A stretch of DNA of 64,000 bases from NCBI GenBank assembly GCA_021234155.1, contig JAJEKV010000423.1, positions 1 through 64,000 on the forward strand, read 5' to 3'. This document shows, piece by piece, positions 22,732-34,999 of the stretch (position 1 is its first letter; each line of letters opens with the position of its first letter). The position numbers and the translations under genes were made by a program. Origin of the DNA: Isoetes taiwanensis. Lineage: Eukaryota; Streptophyta; Lycopodiopsida; Isoetales; Isoetaceae. Below the pieces are notes generated by a model. The model ran no database searches. It was not told the DNA's origin and was given only the letters and a program-made list of their open reading frames with translations.

Positions 22732-23504
22732 CGATCTGGTACTGGAACTGCACGAGATACCCTTGGGATGACGGAGAACGCTTACACGCAGCAAGGGACC
22801 AGGATATCATATGTCTAGTGGAGACATGGGAGCACAGAGCTAAGAGGCTACCAGACGAACCAGGATACACACTGTTCACATGTTGGAGGGAAAAGAACTA
22901 CAAAGCAGGAAGAGGAAGTGCAGGGCTAGCCTGCTACATTAGGAATAGAAGTGTCAGAAAAGCATGTATTCTAGAAACAGACATTAATAAAAGATATATG
23001 CTTATGAATATTGTAATGCTTGACTATAGGAAATTATATTTACTAATAGTGTATTATCCACCTCAATGTGACAAGCTGGAATTACTAGGCATGGGGGAAG
23101 TGGTCATGAAACACATGGATAAGGGACCGTTGATCATAGTAGGAGATATCAATGCAAGGACGGGGCAAGAACAGGCACAGAAAGCAGGGATAGACAATGA
23201 GGATGGACAGTGGAAACAGACCGGAAGGGAGGACGAATGGCAAAGGAACACAGTAGACGAAGTGGAGGTGACAGCGAGAGGAGAAACCCTGATAGAGGTA
23301 TGTACAGCTACAAATATGGTTATATGCAATGGTCTAAGAAGATGGCAAGCCTCAGGCCAGTTCACAAGTACAAACATACCTGGAACAAAGATAGTGGACT
23401 ATGTGATAGCAAATGAGGAAGCAATAAGGGAAATTGGGAACGTGGAGCTAGGAGAATGGCCGTTAGGAGGAAGGGATAGCCATTGCACCCATCACTCAAA
23501 ATAA
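22569..23504 (+). pseudogene. LINE endonuclease domain (EEP family)
   Basis: The 311-codon frame contains the exonuclease-endonuclease-phosphatase fold from about residue 50: IAIWYWNCTR at the first strand, DIICLVETWE with the metal-binding Glu, LIIVGDINARTG with the catalytic D-x-N, KIVDYVIAN, and GRDSHCTHH at the place of the usual S-D-H. The last motif is altered, so activity is doubtful. It nicks target DNA to start reverse transcription. The frame stops about 400 bp before the RT frame opens, which implies frameshifts. Confidence 0.7.
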
Positions 23505-23901
23505 GTGCGACAAGTGGAAGAACAAGAAGAAAGGCAAAGAAGAGGTAAAACAGAACAAACCGGTAGTCAAACCGAGGAAAAAAAAGTGGGAGCATTCATA
23601 AACACGGTGAAAAAAAAAAATGAGAGACAAAGAGTGGGGGAGAGGAACCAAGGACAGAGGGAACGACATGAATGACCTCTTGAAGAAGCAAAGATTCGGG
23701 AGGAAAGAAAGAGGGAAAAGGGCTATAGCATTTGAAGGTCAAGATGGTTCGGACGAGGCATGCGTGGAATGTAGAAAGAAAGTCAAACAGTAAGAGGAAC
23801 CGAGGCATACCAAGAAGAATCCGGAACAAATATGTGAAAGTACCGAAAAGGAAGAAAGCTTAGGGACGAAAAAAAGCCACCAATGGGGACTAGCCGAGGA
23901 C

Positions 23902-25098
23902 TTGAAAAAACGGCCTAAGAAATTCTGGAACAATATGAAAAAAGGTTCAAAGACGAAAGCAGGTGCATCAACAGGAGAGGAGGGGGGAGAAACGGAAACA
24001 GAAATAGACTGGACAAGATACCTGGAACGTCTATACAAGACAGGGGCTGCACCAATCATGGCTCCAGAAGGTAGGCACAAACCTTCTTTCTCCAAGGAAG
24101 AGGTTACATGGGCACTAAACAGGATGGCAAATAACAAGGCACCGGATTTATATGGGCTAACAGCGGAGATGTTGAAAAGTGTACAAACACAGATAGTAGG
24201 GATCATAACAGAAATATTCAATGAGGTAATACACTCAGGCCTTCCAGAAAGATGGCAGTTCAATAAGGTAATTCCGCTCCATAAAGGGGGAAACAGAGAA
24301 GAACCGAGTAATTATAGGACCATCATGGTCAGTTCAGTATTCGCGAAATGGTTCGGGAAAACACTAGATCAGAAACTGAAGAGTTGGGCAGAAACAGGGA
24401 AACTCGGAGCACAAGGACAGGCTGGTTTTCGACCATCTAGTGACCCTAAGGATAATGATAGAACAGGAAAGGAGAGCAAAAAGAAGATCATATGCTGCTT
24501 CGTGGACTTTAAAAAAGCCTTCGACACAGTACCCAGAGATAAGCTCCTACTTAGACTAATAGGACTAAGAGCACCAGATGGGTCAGTAGGATCAATTGCG
24601 AGGCTATATCAAAAGGTATATGCCAAAATAGAGGGGGAAGGAGAAGCAATAGATTGTGACACAAGAGTAAAGCAAGGATGCCCACTATCACCCACACTTT
24701 TTGGGATATACATAGATGCTCTACAGGAATTTTTCGAGGAGAGAGAGGGAGACAGGGAGGCACCAATGATAGGGAGAACAAAAGTCCCAATAATGCTATA
24801 TGCGGACGACTTAGGTATGATGGCGACCAAAGCCAAAGGAATGCACAGAATGCTAGGGATACTAGAAGAGTTTTGTTTGGAGACAGGATTGACAGTCAAC
24901 CTGGACAAAACAAAAATAGTGACCTTCGGTACAAAGACGAAGCACAAGCCCTTCAAATACAAGGGACAAGAACTAGAGGAAACCACAGGATACAGGTACT
25001 TGGGATATGACACACATGGCGGGGGGAAGTGGTCAAAAGGGGCAGACAACAGATTCCAGGCAGCGATAGGCAATTATTACATCATGATGAATGCATAA
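23902..25098 (+). pseudogene. LINE reverse transcriptase domain
   Basis: The 398-codon frame carries RT motifs in order: NKAPDLYGLTAEML, VIPLHKGGNREEPSNYR, GQAGFRP, CCFVDFKKAFDTVPR (motif A), QGCPLSPTLFGIYIDAL (motif B), MLYADDLGMMA (catalytic YADD), GLTVNLDKTKIV and YRYLGY. The catalytic residues are intact. There appears to be a small deletion between GFRP and motif A. The reading is lost after 25098, so the full-length protein would not be made. Confidence 0.85.
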
Positions 25099-26226
25099 TA
25101 ACAAATAGGATCACCAATTGGGAAATCAAAACATACCTATTTAGCACATTAGTAGCATCTCGATACGACTATACGGATGTGAAACATGGGGACCAGGCCT
25201 ATCGGAGAAGAAATGGGAAAAACAGGAAGGAATACTGAGGCAATGGCACGGACGAGGGAATTCCGGTGAAAGCAGGTACATCATTAGCAACAATCATATA
25301 TGAAACAGGGGAAAAGCCAATGGAGGTGAGAGCATGGGAAAGAACAATCAGGTATCTAATGAAGGACAACAGTTATGGGAAAGAGGATAAACTATCGTCG
25401 TTAGCAATAGAGGAATCAAAACAAAACAACACATAGTAAAAAGGCAAGGGATGGTTTAACGATGTGGCGTAGGTGGACGGCAAACATGGGGGATGCAACT
25501 AAACCATATTATACAAGTGAGATGGATGGGGACGAAGAATGGATGTATGCGGGGCAATGAGAAGTCAAGCTAGCACAGCCTACAGGCCCAAAGCGGAATG
25601 GCTATTGGAAACCTTCAATCGGGAGGGCCGGATAGGACATATTACATACGACAAAGCAACTTCTTTGAGTAGAAAAATGAGGAACGCTAGCTAGGTTCAG
25701 AATGGGGAGCCACGATCTCCGAATTGAGAAAGATAGGTGGAGAAAAATAGACAGAGCAGAGCGAATATGTCGGCTATGTCACACAGGTAAAATAGAAGAC
25801 GAGGATGGTCAAGGATTGCCCGGTCTACACAGACATAAGGTCCAAATTTAACAAGGTCAAGTGGAATCTCCCACTCCCAGCTCTGATGGACAAAGAAGAG
25901 ACACTCACAGATGTAGCAAAAGCTATAAAAGAGATGATAATAAGACACCGGGGGGTGCACAAAGAGAAAGGGCTAATAATCTGAGAAGCACTATCGAGGC
26001 GAATCAGAGAGGCCCACAGAGTACAGTTCAAAACTGTTGATAACGATGCATCGTGTATGGCCAAGAAGCCAGCTATAAACACGATGCGGGTATTAAAAAG
26101 AACAAGAGAAGCCCGCTAGAAGGCTACATAGTCCTATGCGTCTGTTTGTTGGCAGCACCCATTTTTGGGAGCTCGCAGGATGCTACACAAGTCCGGGGGC
26201 CTCACGGCCTGACGGACGTTAATGTA

Positions 26227-26261
26227 TATTCTATTCTATTCTATTCTATTCTATTCTATTA
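26227..26261 (+). repeat. (TATTC)n tail of the LINE
   Basis: Seven pentamers (TATTC) follow GACGGACGTTAATG and end at TATTAG. The same pentamer occurs three times at 21346-21360 inside the neighbouring TIR element, which may be coincidence. Confidence 0.85.
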
Positions 26262-26262
26262 G

Positions 26263-29200
26263 AAAAAGTTAAGTTATTTTTTTTTAACTTAATGGCAAAC
26301 AAAAAAAAGGGGATCTCACATGCCTAGGTTAATTTAGTGCTAACCTAAGGCCAATGACAATTCCTTCACATATGTTCGGTCACGTTAGTGCTAACTTAAT
26401 GCTAACGACAAATGCTTCACATATGCCTTGTTAGATTAGTTTTTTATATATGCCTTCGTTAAGTTAATTTTTTAACTCTAAGACTCTATTAACTACAAGA
26501 AATTTATTGTATCCCATGAACCTTCGGTTCTAAATTTATGAGGTTTGACTGGCCATTAATGCCCAGCATTTCACAGCGGAATGCATGCGTAATAATGGAT
26601 TTTGTCAATTTAACACACTGCAAAAGAGGTCATGTTTAACATTTGACTGACTCCATTTTTCTCTAAATGCATTTTGTTTTCATTGTTGCTAGCATCAATA
26701 GCTGCATGTCTATTACATGATACAATAAATAAACTGAAACACGATAGCCGTGCAATTCCTAAACCATTGATAATAAGAGGCGGCCATGATACTTCTGAAT
26801 ATTTCAATCAGTTTCTAATAGAAGAACAAGATGTAGTAGGGGCTCCAATTGGAATAGACTACAAATGCATATGAGTTATTTAGCATCTTGTCTTTAAAGG
26901 CCACATACATAGATACGAGCGGGTTCAGCATGAGTATGTACATCACTGCATATAGGTAGACAGTTTTGAACTTATTTGATTTCTTCATTGCATGCATAAT
27001 TTCTCTATATCAAAGTTCAGAAAAGCAGAGAGCTTTAAAAACTCGCTTTCTACCAAACATGGAAAGCATATTGGTGCTCCCTGTCAAATATTGAATCATG
27101 CTTCTTGGTGCAGTATGCTCCACATTAAGATCAGGACTAGCTATGCCAACCAGAATAGTTTAGCTCCCAACAATTTCTTAAATTACTTGGATTATAACGT
27201 GGAGAGGCACAGAATTGACATAGCCTGATGTCACAGCCTAACATGAGATTTGTTGAGGGTACACAAAAAAAAAAAAAAATGATAATGCAAGCAAAACATA
27301 GATTCCAATTGGGCGGAAAACCACATGATACAAAAATTACACCCTGTTCCTATCTGCAGGGATGGGGGAAAAAGTAGACCCTGCTATCAGATCTGTTGCA
27401 AACAAGAACAGGCTCCGGCCAGAGGCAAGGCATTTTTACGCATAATTATCTCACGATTTTTTTTTTCCTGGAAGAAGAGGCTCTGCCTCCAAGCTTTTCT
27501 CAAACTCCATTCAGAGTGATCTGCAACCAAATAAGCAGGCTATTAGATGGTTTACTTAACAATCAGATGGCTTAAAATGATGTGCAACAAAAAGAATGTG
27601 AAATTTTTCTTTTACGCATATAGATCGAATCATAAACAACAGATTGTTCGTTTTGACCTTTGTATCAAGCTTCTGTTCCTTATTGGAGGCCATCTTTAAA
27701 AATATAATGTTATGCAATCAGAAAGCACAAGGCCATCTTATTGAACATGTATGAAAAACTAGATGTTACAAAGGAAGAGCAATCCCAAGAATGCTTTCTA
27801 CATGGCATTATCTGAAGCAGAACTGTTAAACCCATTGTTTACCCACGTTGTCTACTTTTAACATAAGAAACAAGGAACTAAAATTGCATAAAATGTGCTT
27901 ACTGTTTAAGAAGAAAGTGAAACAAATGACAACATGCTTGTAATTGTCGTATTTTCCAATCTTATCCATGTTCTGATCTGAAAAGAATCCTCCTTAATTT
28001 CGAGAATTCTTGCTCCCCATGTCCAACTTCCATATCCACCATAGTCGGGGAAAATATAGCCACATGATATAATAAGGACAACACCAACCCAAACCATGAT
28101 TATGACCAACTATTACTACTTGCACAATGCCAACATGTATAAAATGTGCCAATATATTATCTTAGACACCTTGTAAATGATCACCATTAGAAAAGATTAT
28201 CAGTTGTTATAGAAGAAATGAAGGGGTGAAAAAATGCTAGACCCTATCAAATAAACGAAATTCCAGCACTTTTTAGCACCTTTTTTTTTCTTTTTTCATG
28301 ACGGGCGGAAGGCCTTCCTTTCTTTTTTTGAAGGGGCAGAAGGGCTTGAAGGCTCGAGAGCGGGAGAAATTCTTCTCTTCCGATTTTGAAGACCACAGAT
28401 TTCTTGAGACAACTCTTGAGGTGCTACGTACTCTTGTAATCGGTTTACTCTTGCTACGCCTTCATGATCTGCATATTTTTTCTGATATATAATTAGTATG
28501 AATTCGAGTTCAAGCATCCATTATCTGATCATTCTATCCTAGCCTATTGAATTAAAGTTGTAGAGGCAAGGAAGATTTCGTTTTTGTTACGGTAAGGTAG
28601 AACTTTGAAATACATAAATGCTGCAGAGTTGAATGCCTGAGATTTCCATAGGCAGCATGTCTTATCCGTACAATGTGTTCTTATTTGAAACCCCAGCATT
28701 TCTAGAACCAAGCAATGTAAATGTTGCTATGGCCTCAATATCTTGCATGTTTAGAAACCTATGTTTGGATTAACTTTCGTTGTCTGTTGTGCAACATATT
28801 GATTAAGCAGGTTAATGGATTTCTTGAAACAAGGATTGTTTTATTTCTTCCAATAGCCAGGTGACAATTATTGTGAAATGAATTACAATTAATAACTGTC
28901 CTTTCTAATGGTGATTCAGCTTGTTATGCTACAGATCGTTTAATTTGGTTAACAGACTATTCAAAGCAAAGATCGCTTTATTTCTTCAAGAGCCAGGTGA
29001 CTGCATGCTTGATGCTATGTATGTAATCTCATTTGGCCACATTTTTTATGCCATCTAGATTTATGTTGTTCATTTGAAAAATTCAGGTTGCGTCATATGT
29101 AATACTAAAGCATAACTTGTGAAGGATATGACGCGAGAAAAGGTAACTTATACTTCAGAAAAGAATTGATGATAAGATATTTTATATGTTGTTAGTGCTT

Positions 29201-29351
29201 TATGATTTTGTTATGATTTTGTCAATCTATTAATTTGCTCATAGTTGAAGGCAGGTTAATAGCTGATTCATGTCTCGGGTCTGTTGCATATTTTTTATAA
29301 GAATCTTTTCCTTCAATGTACATACTTATTAGCTTGAATATTTTATGTCAG
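26263..29351. other. Mostly non-coding; one weak exon candidate
   Basis: AT-rich DNA with an A16 tract near 27268 and T-rich tracts near 27460 and 28280. One frame (26692-26874, plus strand) follows a good acceptor (TTGTTGCTAG) and reads LKHDSRAIPKPLIIRGG, but I do not recognise it and see no partner exon. 28500-29350 could be intron of the RING-like gene that follows. Confidence 0.3.
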
Positions 29352-30544
29352 CTCCCTATTGCCCGTAACAAGGAGGAATTCCACATCCTTAGAGGTTTAT
29401 CCAATAATGGCCGCCAAGCTAGGACAATCAAGAAGAGGGATGTCAGTCCACAAGAGTTTGAAATGGTATGGAAGTCCCATCTTCGTGGTGGTAAATTGCA
29501 TGTTTCGCAAATCCAGCCACAATTTGAAGAGGAGCTACATGATCTCATCTTTCGAGTGTACCAGAAAGGCCTTAAAAATTCAGAAGTGAGAACATTGTTT
29601 GCCCGAGCGTTTGCATGGTCTCATACTGTCCATGCCCAGTCTGCACCAAATGCTTACAAGGTAGATTGGGAAGAATTTGCAGCAGAGCCCCTCAAGTGCT
29701 CCAATGATATCAATAAGCGGAGATGAGGTCCAACAGTGGACTCTTTTGAGGGCAACATTACCACGATTAATTGTGAAATGAAGCGTCTTCTTACTGAAAA
29801 AATTGAGATTGAGCAGACATTACGTGAGAAGGAGCAAGAACTGCTCCGAATTGAAGGCAGTTTGGAACGATCCGACAAACTGTTAGAGTCCTTAGCTGCT
29901 ATGGCAGAAGAAAAGAAGAAAGATTACTTGGATTTAGAAGCCACCTTTGCTGATGATGATGATTTTGCTATTGCAATCAATACATTCAAAATGGAGGAGA
30001 GGTGCATCTATGATGCCATGCGAAAGGTACGTGAACATCGTGGTGGTGATAAAAATATGGCAATAAAGACTGAGATTGTCTTTCTCAAAGATAAATTGCA
30101 CGAAATCAGTGATTTTTTATCTTATTGGAGTTGTAAGAGCGAGCATATTACTGGTTTGCAGCAGCTACATAGGGCAGGACAAAGGCTGACACCAACCATG
30201 AGCAATTATAACATGCCTATAGGCATGCAAAAAAGTTGTGAAGCTTGTGGACTGGTCTTCAGACAAGATTATCAATTTTTTGTTAGTTTATCATGCAATC
30301 ACACTTACCATGTTTGTTGCTTTCATACTGTAGTGCATAGCCGTCAATGCATGGTTGATGCATGCAAGATGCTTATTCCTAGTGGCTTTGTTACAAGAAC
30401 TAGGCTTGTATTGCCATGAAAGTGGTGGAGGGAGTGATGATGACAGTTGCATGGAAGAGGAGGAAGAAAGCCAGGTAAAACATGTTGAAGAGAGTGCAAA
30501 CAGTGCAACTTTAGAGAGGAATATAATTCCTAAAGGGAGAGGAC
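29352..30544 (+). pseudogene. RING-like zinc-binding protein, large exon (5' of LINE)
   Basis: An exon begins after a clean acceptor (TTTTATGTCAG) at 29351. It encodes a helical region (LRGGKLHVSQIQPQFEEELH, LFARAFAWSH), then coiled coil (KRLLTEKIEIEQTLREKEQE). A zinc-binding module near 30235 has spacing C-x2-C-x13-C-x-H-x2-H-x2-C-x9-C-x4-C, close to RING-H2 but with a wide last pair. An acidic tail follows (ESGGGSDDDSCMEEEEESQ). Two lesions are visible: an in-frame TGA at 29724-29726 between two blocks in the same frame, and a frameshift near 30400 before the acidic tail. The family is not recognised; a ubiquitin-ligase role is only a guess. The exon is cut at 30544 by a LINE and resumes at 39329. 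Confidence 0.6.
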
Positions 30545-31599
30545 GATAACTCTCAAGATACTCTCTGACTTTTAAATCAGGACAAACTAGCATACCAGGG
30601 AGGATAAAATGCATGAATGTTGGCTCGAGCGAAGGCGCAAATGTTGGCGCTTCCACCTGCCGCTCTCCACCTAAAGGCTCTCTTTTGAGAAACCTATTGT
30701 AAACTCTGCTCAAGCCCCTTCTTCCGGAATAAGGGGACAGTTGATCGTTGCTGTCTGATCCCCCCTGTAGAAGGGGACACTGCATCCGGTCCTTTTCAAT
30801 GTCTTAGATTGTGGATTTTTGCGGTCGGTCCCCTTGTAGAAGGGGACACCACACTGGATTTGGTTTGCAGGGGAGGGTTGAATGGCAAGAATAGACCCTC
30901 CTTGACCAAGACTTTTTCATGATTACTTAGATATGGAAGGATTGCAGCTCCTGCAGTAGTGGCAGCAGTTGCCATTATAAAGGCCCCCAATCAGTGGCCT
31001 TTTTGGTATCCAGTTTCATGCAATCATCTGCTCTCCCATCCAATCACTGCTCTGGCCTTCTTATTACAGAAAGCAGCTCCGTTCTGCCGTGATTGCTCTC
31101 TCTCTGCATGCAGTTCATTTGCTCTTCTTTTGTATAAAGCCTCAACGTCTGTGTTTAATGGGGTTACCACTGCCTTTAGCTCTTGTCTGTTCTGAAGCCA
31201 GCACCTCCAATCCGTCGTCCAACTCTGCCACTCCTTCTCCAAGCTCTCCTGTGTCAGATCTAACCAAATACTTTGTGATTTTTTATAGTTTGGATCAAAT
31301 CTGCTGTGGCTGGCTTGAGGGATCTCCTGTGGATCTCTGGGCATTCCTAGTGGACGAATCTGTATTCCCAGATATTTTCTTCATAGGAGAGCAATCTGGT
31401 CCTACCAGCAACACCTTAGCATCTTCTGTTGAGTTAAAAATCGCCTATCTTGGATCAGATCGCCCCCCAAAGGCAAAGTTCTATATATACTCAGACCAAC
31501 TCACTGATTTCGTCACTCTTGAGCTATACAGAGTCTGATGTGGTCTCCTCATGGAGTATTTACTGCTCTCATCTGATTCCAGCGCTCAAATCTCAGAAG

Positions 31600-33080
31600 C
31601 TGCTTATTCACATTCTTCCCAGCCTGTCTCATCTTCTTCAGTGTCTCACCAGGGCTCGTCATTCCCGCAAGGCCCTCTACTTATTGTCAGATCTGCCTTC
31701 TTAGTTAACACAGAATTTATCTGGTGGGGGTTTGTCCAAGGCCCCGTTGATCAGCTTTGGGCTTCAATCATCGACAACAGATTTCTCTTTCCTGACCAGT
31801 TTAACTGCACAGGCGGGCTTGCTGTAAGAGGGGACCCATTTCAGATCAGAAGGCAAGTGAGACAGCTCGTTTTCGGGGATCAAAGTGTTGAGCCAACTCA
31901 ATCTGTCCTTGTTACCTGTACTTGGCAAGCCAGCCTCTACTGGCTTGAGTTCTATGGATAAAGCTCTATCCCTATCGGGGGATATGGAGGCTAATGTTTC
32001 CCTTTCACTCCATATCCATGAGGTGGGAATAGGATTCGCCACCTTGATAACCTTGGTCTTATTGCCAAGGTTATCAGAGGTAATCCGTCTCTTCAAGAAA
32101 TTAAGAAATCTCTGGAGCGGGCATCCCGAGGCCGAGTTCTGGCCAGATTACAGCCTCTTGGTAATCTTTACTTTCTCGTCACCTTTCCGAGTGAAAGGGA
32201 AGCAGATCTCATTTTCAAGAAAGGAGTCATCACATGCCTTCATGGGCAGATCTTATTCCAGCGATGGAGACCAAATTTTAATGCCAAGAGCCCAGATGCC
32301 CTTTTCTTCCCAATCTGGCTGTCACTTTCGAACCTCAGCTCTGAGTTTTGGACTGAGAAGGCTTTCAAAATCATTGCATCTGCTTTGGGCAAGTTTGTTT
32401 GCATGGGTGGCTCTCCCAATGAACCCCCTAAAATCTGTATTTCAGTCAACATCTGTAACCCGCTTCTTCAAGCCTTATATTTCAAACTTATTGAATTTAA
32501 ACTGCAAGTCTCGGGCTTGCCTCTGCCTTGCTCGATGTGTGGCACCCTGGTGCATGCTGGGGATGTATGCTTGCCTGCTATGACCGAGTCTGCTAGTGCA
32601 GAGGAAGAGAAGGGCAAGACTGTGGATGAAGAAGGTTTTGTTCTGGTGAGAGCCCGTAACAAATCAAGAAGCAGTGGTCTGAGCATCAAAGGCTGCCAAG
32701 CTGATGATCCGGTTGAAGATCCCAATGCCATGTCTGCTGTAAAAGTGGTGCATCAGCCCTTCTTATGCTCTGACCTTCCTTCTGCTGATAGGGCCCCATA
32801 TGATAAGAGAGCAGCCCTCTTACCTGGTCCCATCTCCCCCTGTCGGCCTGGTTCTTCTTCCCCTTGCAGAGACCATCCTGTAGAAGGATCTCGGGATATG
32901 GATGATGCCCCAGCAGCCCAACCCCCTGTGTCTCAGCCCTGCTCATCTGCTGCAGTCACAACTCACTCTCCCAGTGCTTGCTCATTGGATTTAGACTCCT
33001 CTCACTCTCCCACTGCTGGCCCTATGTCTGTGGGTGAGGTTCCTCTCTCACCTAAACTTCTGTTTCTGCAAGGGGTCTAG
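31600..33080 (+). pseudogene. LINE ORF1 (DUF4283 plus CCHC), first LINE
   Basis: The core frame (open from about 32020 to 33080) reads LIAKVIRGNPSLQEIKKSLE, NLYFLVTFPSEREADLIFKK, then FFPIWLSLSNLSSEFWTEKA and IIASALGKFVCM. This is the RRM-like DUF4283 domain of plant LINE ORF1. A perfect C-x2-C-x4-H-x4-C knuckle follows (CSMCGTLVHAGDVC). The rest is a Ser/Pro-rich tail. The N-terminal part is in other frames. The protein would coat LINE RNA. Confidence 0.75.
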
Positions 33081-33429
33081 ATTTTGCAAGCCCGATATGA
33101 GGCTGCATCTGCCAGTTTCTCTGAAGCTAATAGAGCCTTTAAGCACCCTGGATGTGATGGGGAGATCCCGCCTACCTTTGATGTTGCTGCTGCCAACCTA
33201 GATCTGGCTGATGATCGGATTGATAAGCCTTCAGCTGAAGCCAGTTTGGCTGATGAATATCTGAAGGCTGCCACTGAGGATCGGATTGAAAAGCCTCCTG
33301 ATGAGGCCCTGCTAAAAAAGATAAAAAAAAAAAGGCAATGGGAAGAAAACATTCAACCGTGAATTTGAATCTGCTATTGCAAAGGTGTTTTTGGATCACT
33401 CCATAGATGATACCGTCAAGAAAAAGGGA

Positions 33430-34999
33430 TGATTTGGGCTGCTTGGGAAGCAGCATTCAAGTTCGGCTGGTCACTTTGATATCTGAACATCACAGGTTAG
33501 TCTTTTTCTTACTTGGGACTAGTAGCTGCTACATCTTTTCTTGTTTACCATACTATATCAGAAAAGACAAATACATCAGAAAAGGAAAGTACTTTTGTTT
33601 GTACCAGGATGTGGGAAGTAGATTGAAGCACATATCTATGTATAAAGATCAAGCCCATTTTCCAGCCGGTGCCGGCTATTTTGTATCAGGATAATGTTTT
33701 TTTATCGGCAATTTAATGAAACTTTCTATGATCAATAGTTTAAATCTGGTTACTAAAGTTCTGGAATTGAATTTGTGGAAAGAAGGTAATGCTCCTACCT
33801 ACTATCAATCCCAAGAACCTGAGGCAAATAACAGGGGTATGGGATCTGTTTGGCAACTCATAAATACTTGGTTCTATAGTTGCGGTCTGGGTTTGATTAA
33901 ATATTCCTATATTCTCACTTATCAAAACAGGGGATCTATTTCAATGTTGCATAAAACATGGACAATCTTAGAGGGTCAGTTATGGAAGTTATGGGAGGGG
34001 GCCACTTTATTCCATAAGGTCACAACTAATAACAGAAATAACAGTTATGTTGGCAAGATTCAGAACTTGGAAAGAAGTGGGTTGGGGTGTCAGCTATGGA
34101 AGTTGATGGGGGCATTTTAGTATGTCATGGTACTAGCACATTTACCAATATGAATAACAGACCCGCCACTTGGGTTGTTAAGTTCTTTGACCCGTTATTC
34201 TGGTTAAATCTTCCTTGGTACTTGAACACCAGGTTCCATGTACAACATTGGGCTAGCACTTGTGGTGGCGGGGCTACCTTCACCCATTCCAAGTTAGACA
34301 CATTTTGGTACATATGTTTAACCAAATGCTTTGACCAAGTGGGAATGGGGCTGACATATGGGAAGTCTGACCATTGGCAAAACTATTGGGTAAACACATT
34401 TTGGTACATATGTTTAACCAAATGCTTTGACCAAGTGGGAATGGGGCTGACATATGGGAAGTCTGACCATTGGCAAAAATATTGGGTAACGGGCCTTGTA
34501 TGGCAGTTTTTGGGGAGGGGAATGATTCCAAATATAAAATGGCAATGGTGGGTTATTATATGGATTATCATATGGGGTTCTATGTACAATAAGGACAAAT
34601 ATGACTTGTGGGGCGTTAAAAGGGGAGGGGACTTATGTTACTTGGGCCTATCGTTTGCATCACATGGTCTAACCATTTTCAAAGCTAGGGGTCATGGGCC
34701 ACATTCAAGTATGGATGTAATAACACATCTAGGTAGTGCTAGGGATAGGGGGCCACTAATTTGGGTATGCTGGTGGGGGGGAACCGTACATTTTGTCTTT
34801 CTGTTGAGATGGAGGGACCGATGCAGAAAAGGAAAAGGTCATATATTCCCTGCCCTCTGTCAGACGGACCGATTGAGACCACTGGGGAAATACATTCCCA
34901 TAGGTCATATTTACTTTGGTTCAGGTGGCCCGTGTGCAGGGAATGTTCGTTTAACAGAGACACTGCAATCCTGCCAGAAAGATTTTTATACTATTCACT
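33430..34999 (+). other. Long ORF1-ORF2 spacer with tandem repeat
   Basis: About 1.9 kb lies between ORF1 and ORF2, against 33 bp in the second LINE. It is G/T-rich with recurring TGGG and TTGG words. A long Trp/Gly-rich open frame (34087-35034) looks accidental. A 96-bp unit at 34298-34393 is repeated at 34394-34489 with one difference. No LINE or other domain is seen, so this is probably an insertion or expanded repeat. Confidence 0.6.

Larger units (their letters stand above)
22141..26261 (+). mobile_element. Non-L1 LINE with pentanucleotide tail
   Basis: From 5' to 3' there are a basic leader protein, an endonuclease, a reverse transcriptase, a Cys/His C-terminal relic (CRLCHTGKIEDED near 25770) and a 3' end in (TATTC)n instead of poly(A). 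Base use is purine-rich and unlike the neighbours. Frames are broken after 23504 and after 25098. The tail type, the lack of a DUF4283-type ORF1 and the RT motifs point away from L1 and towards an RTE/CR1/jockey-like clade; exact placement needs a tree. The 5' boundary is approximate. Confidence 0.75.

Noticed and set aside
23063-25073. Leu/Ser-rich minus-strand frames antisense to the LINE
   Set aside because: Mirror of the purine-rich LINE coding strand; no recognisable domain.
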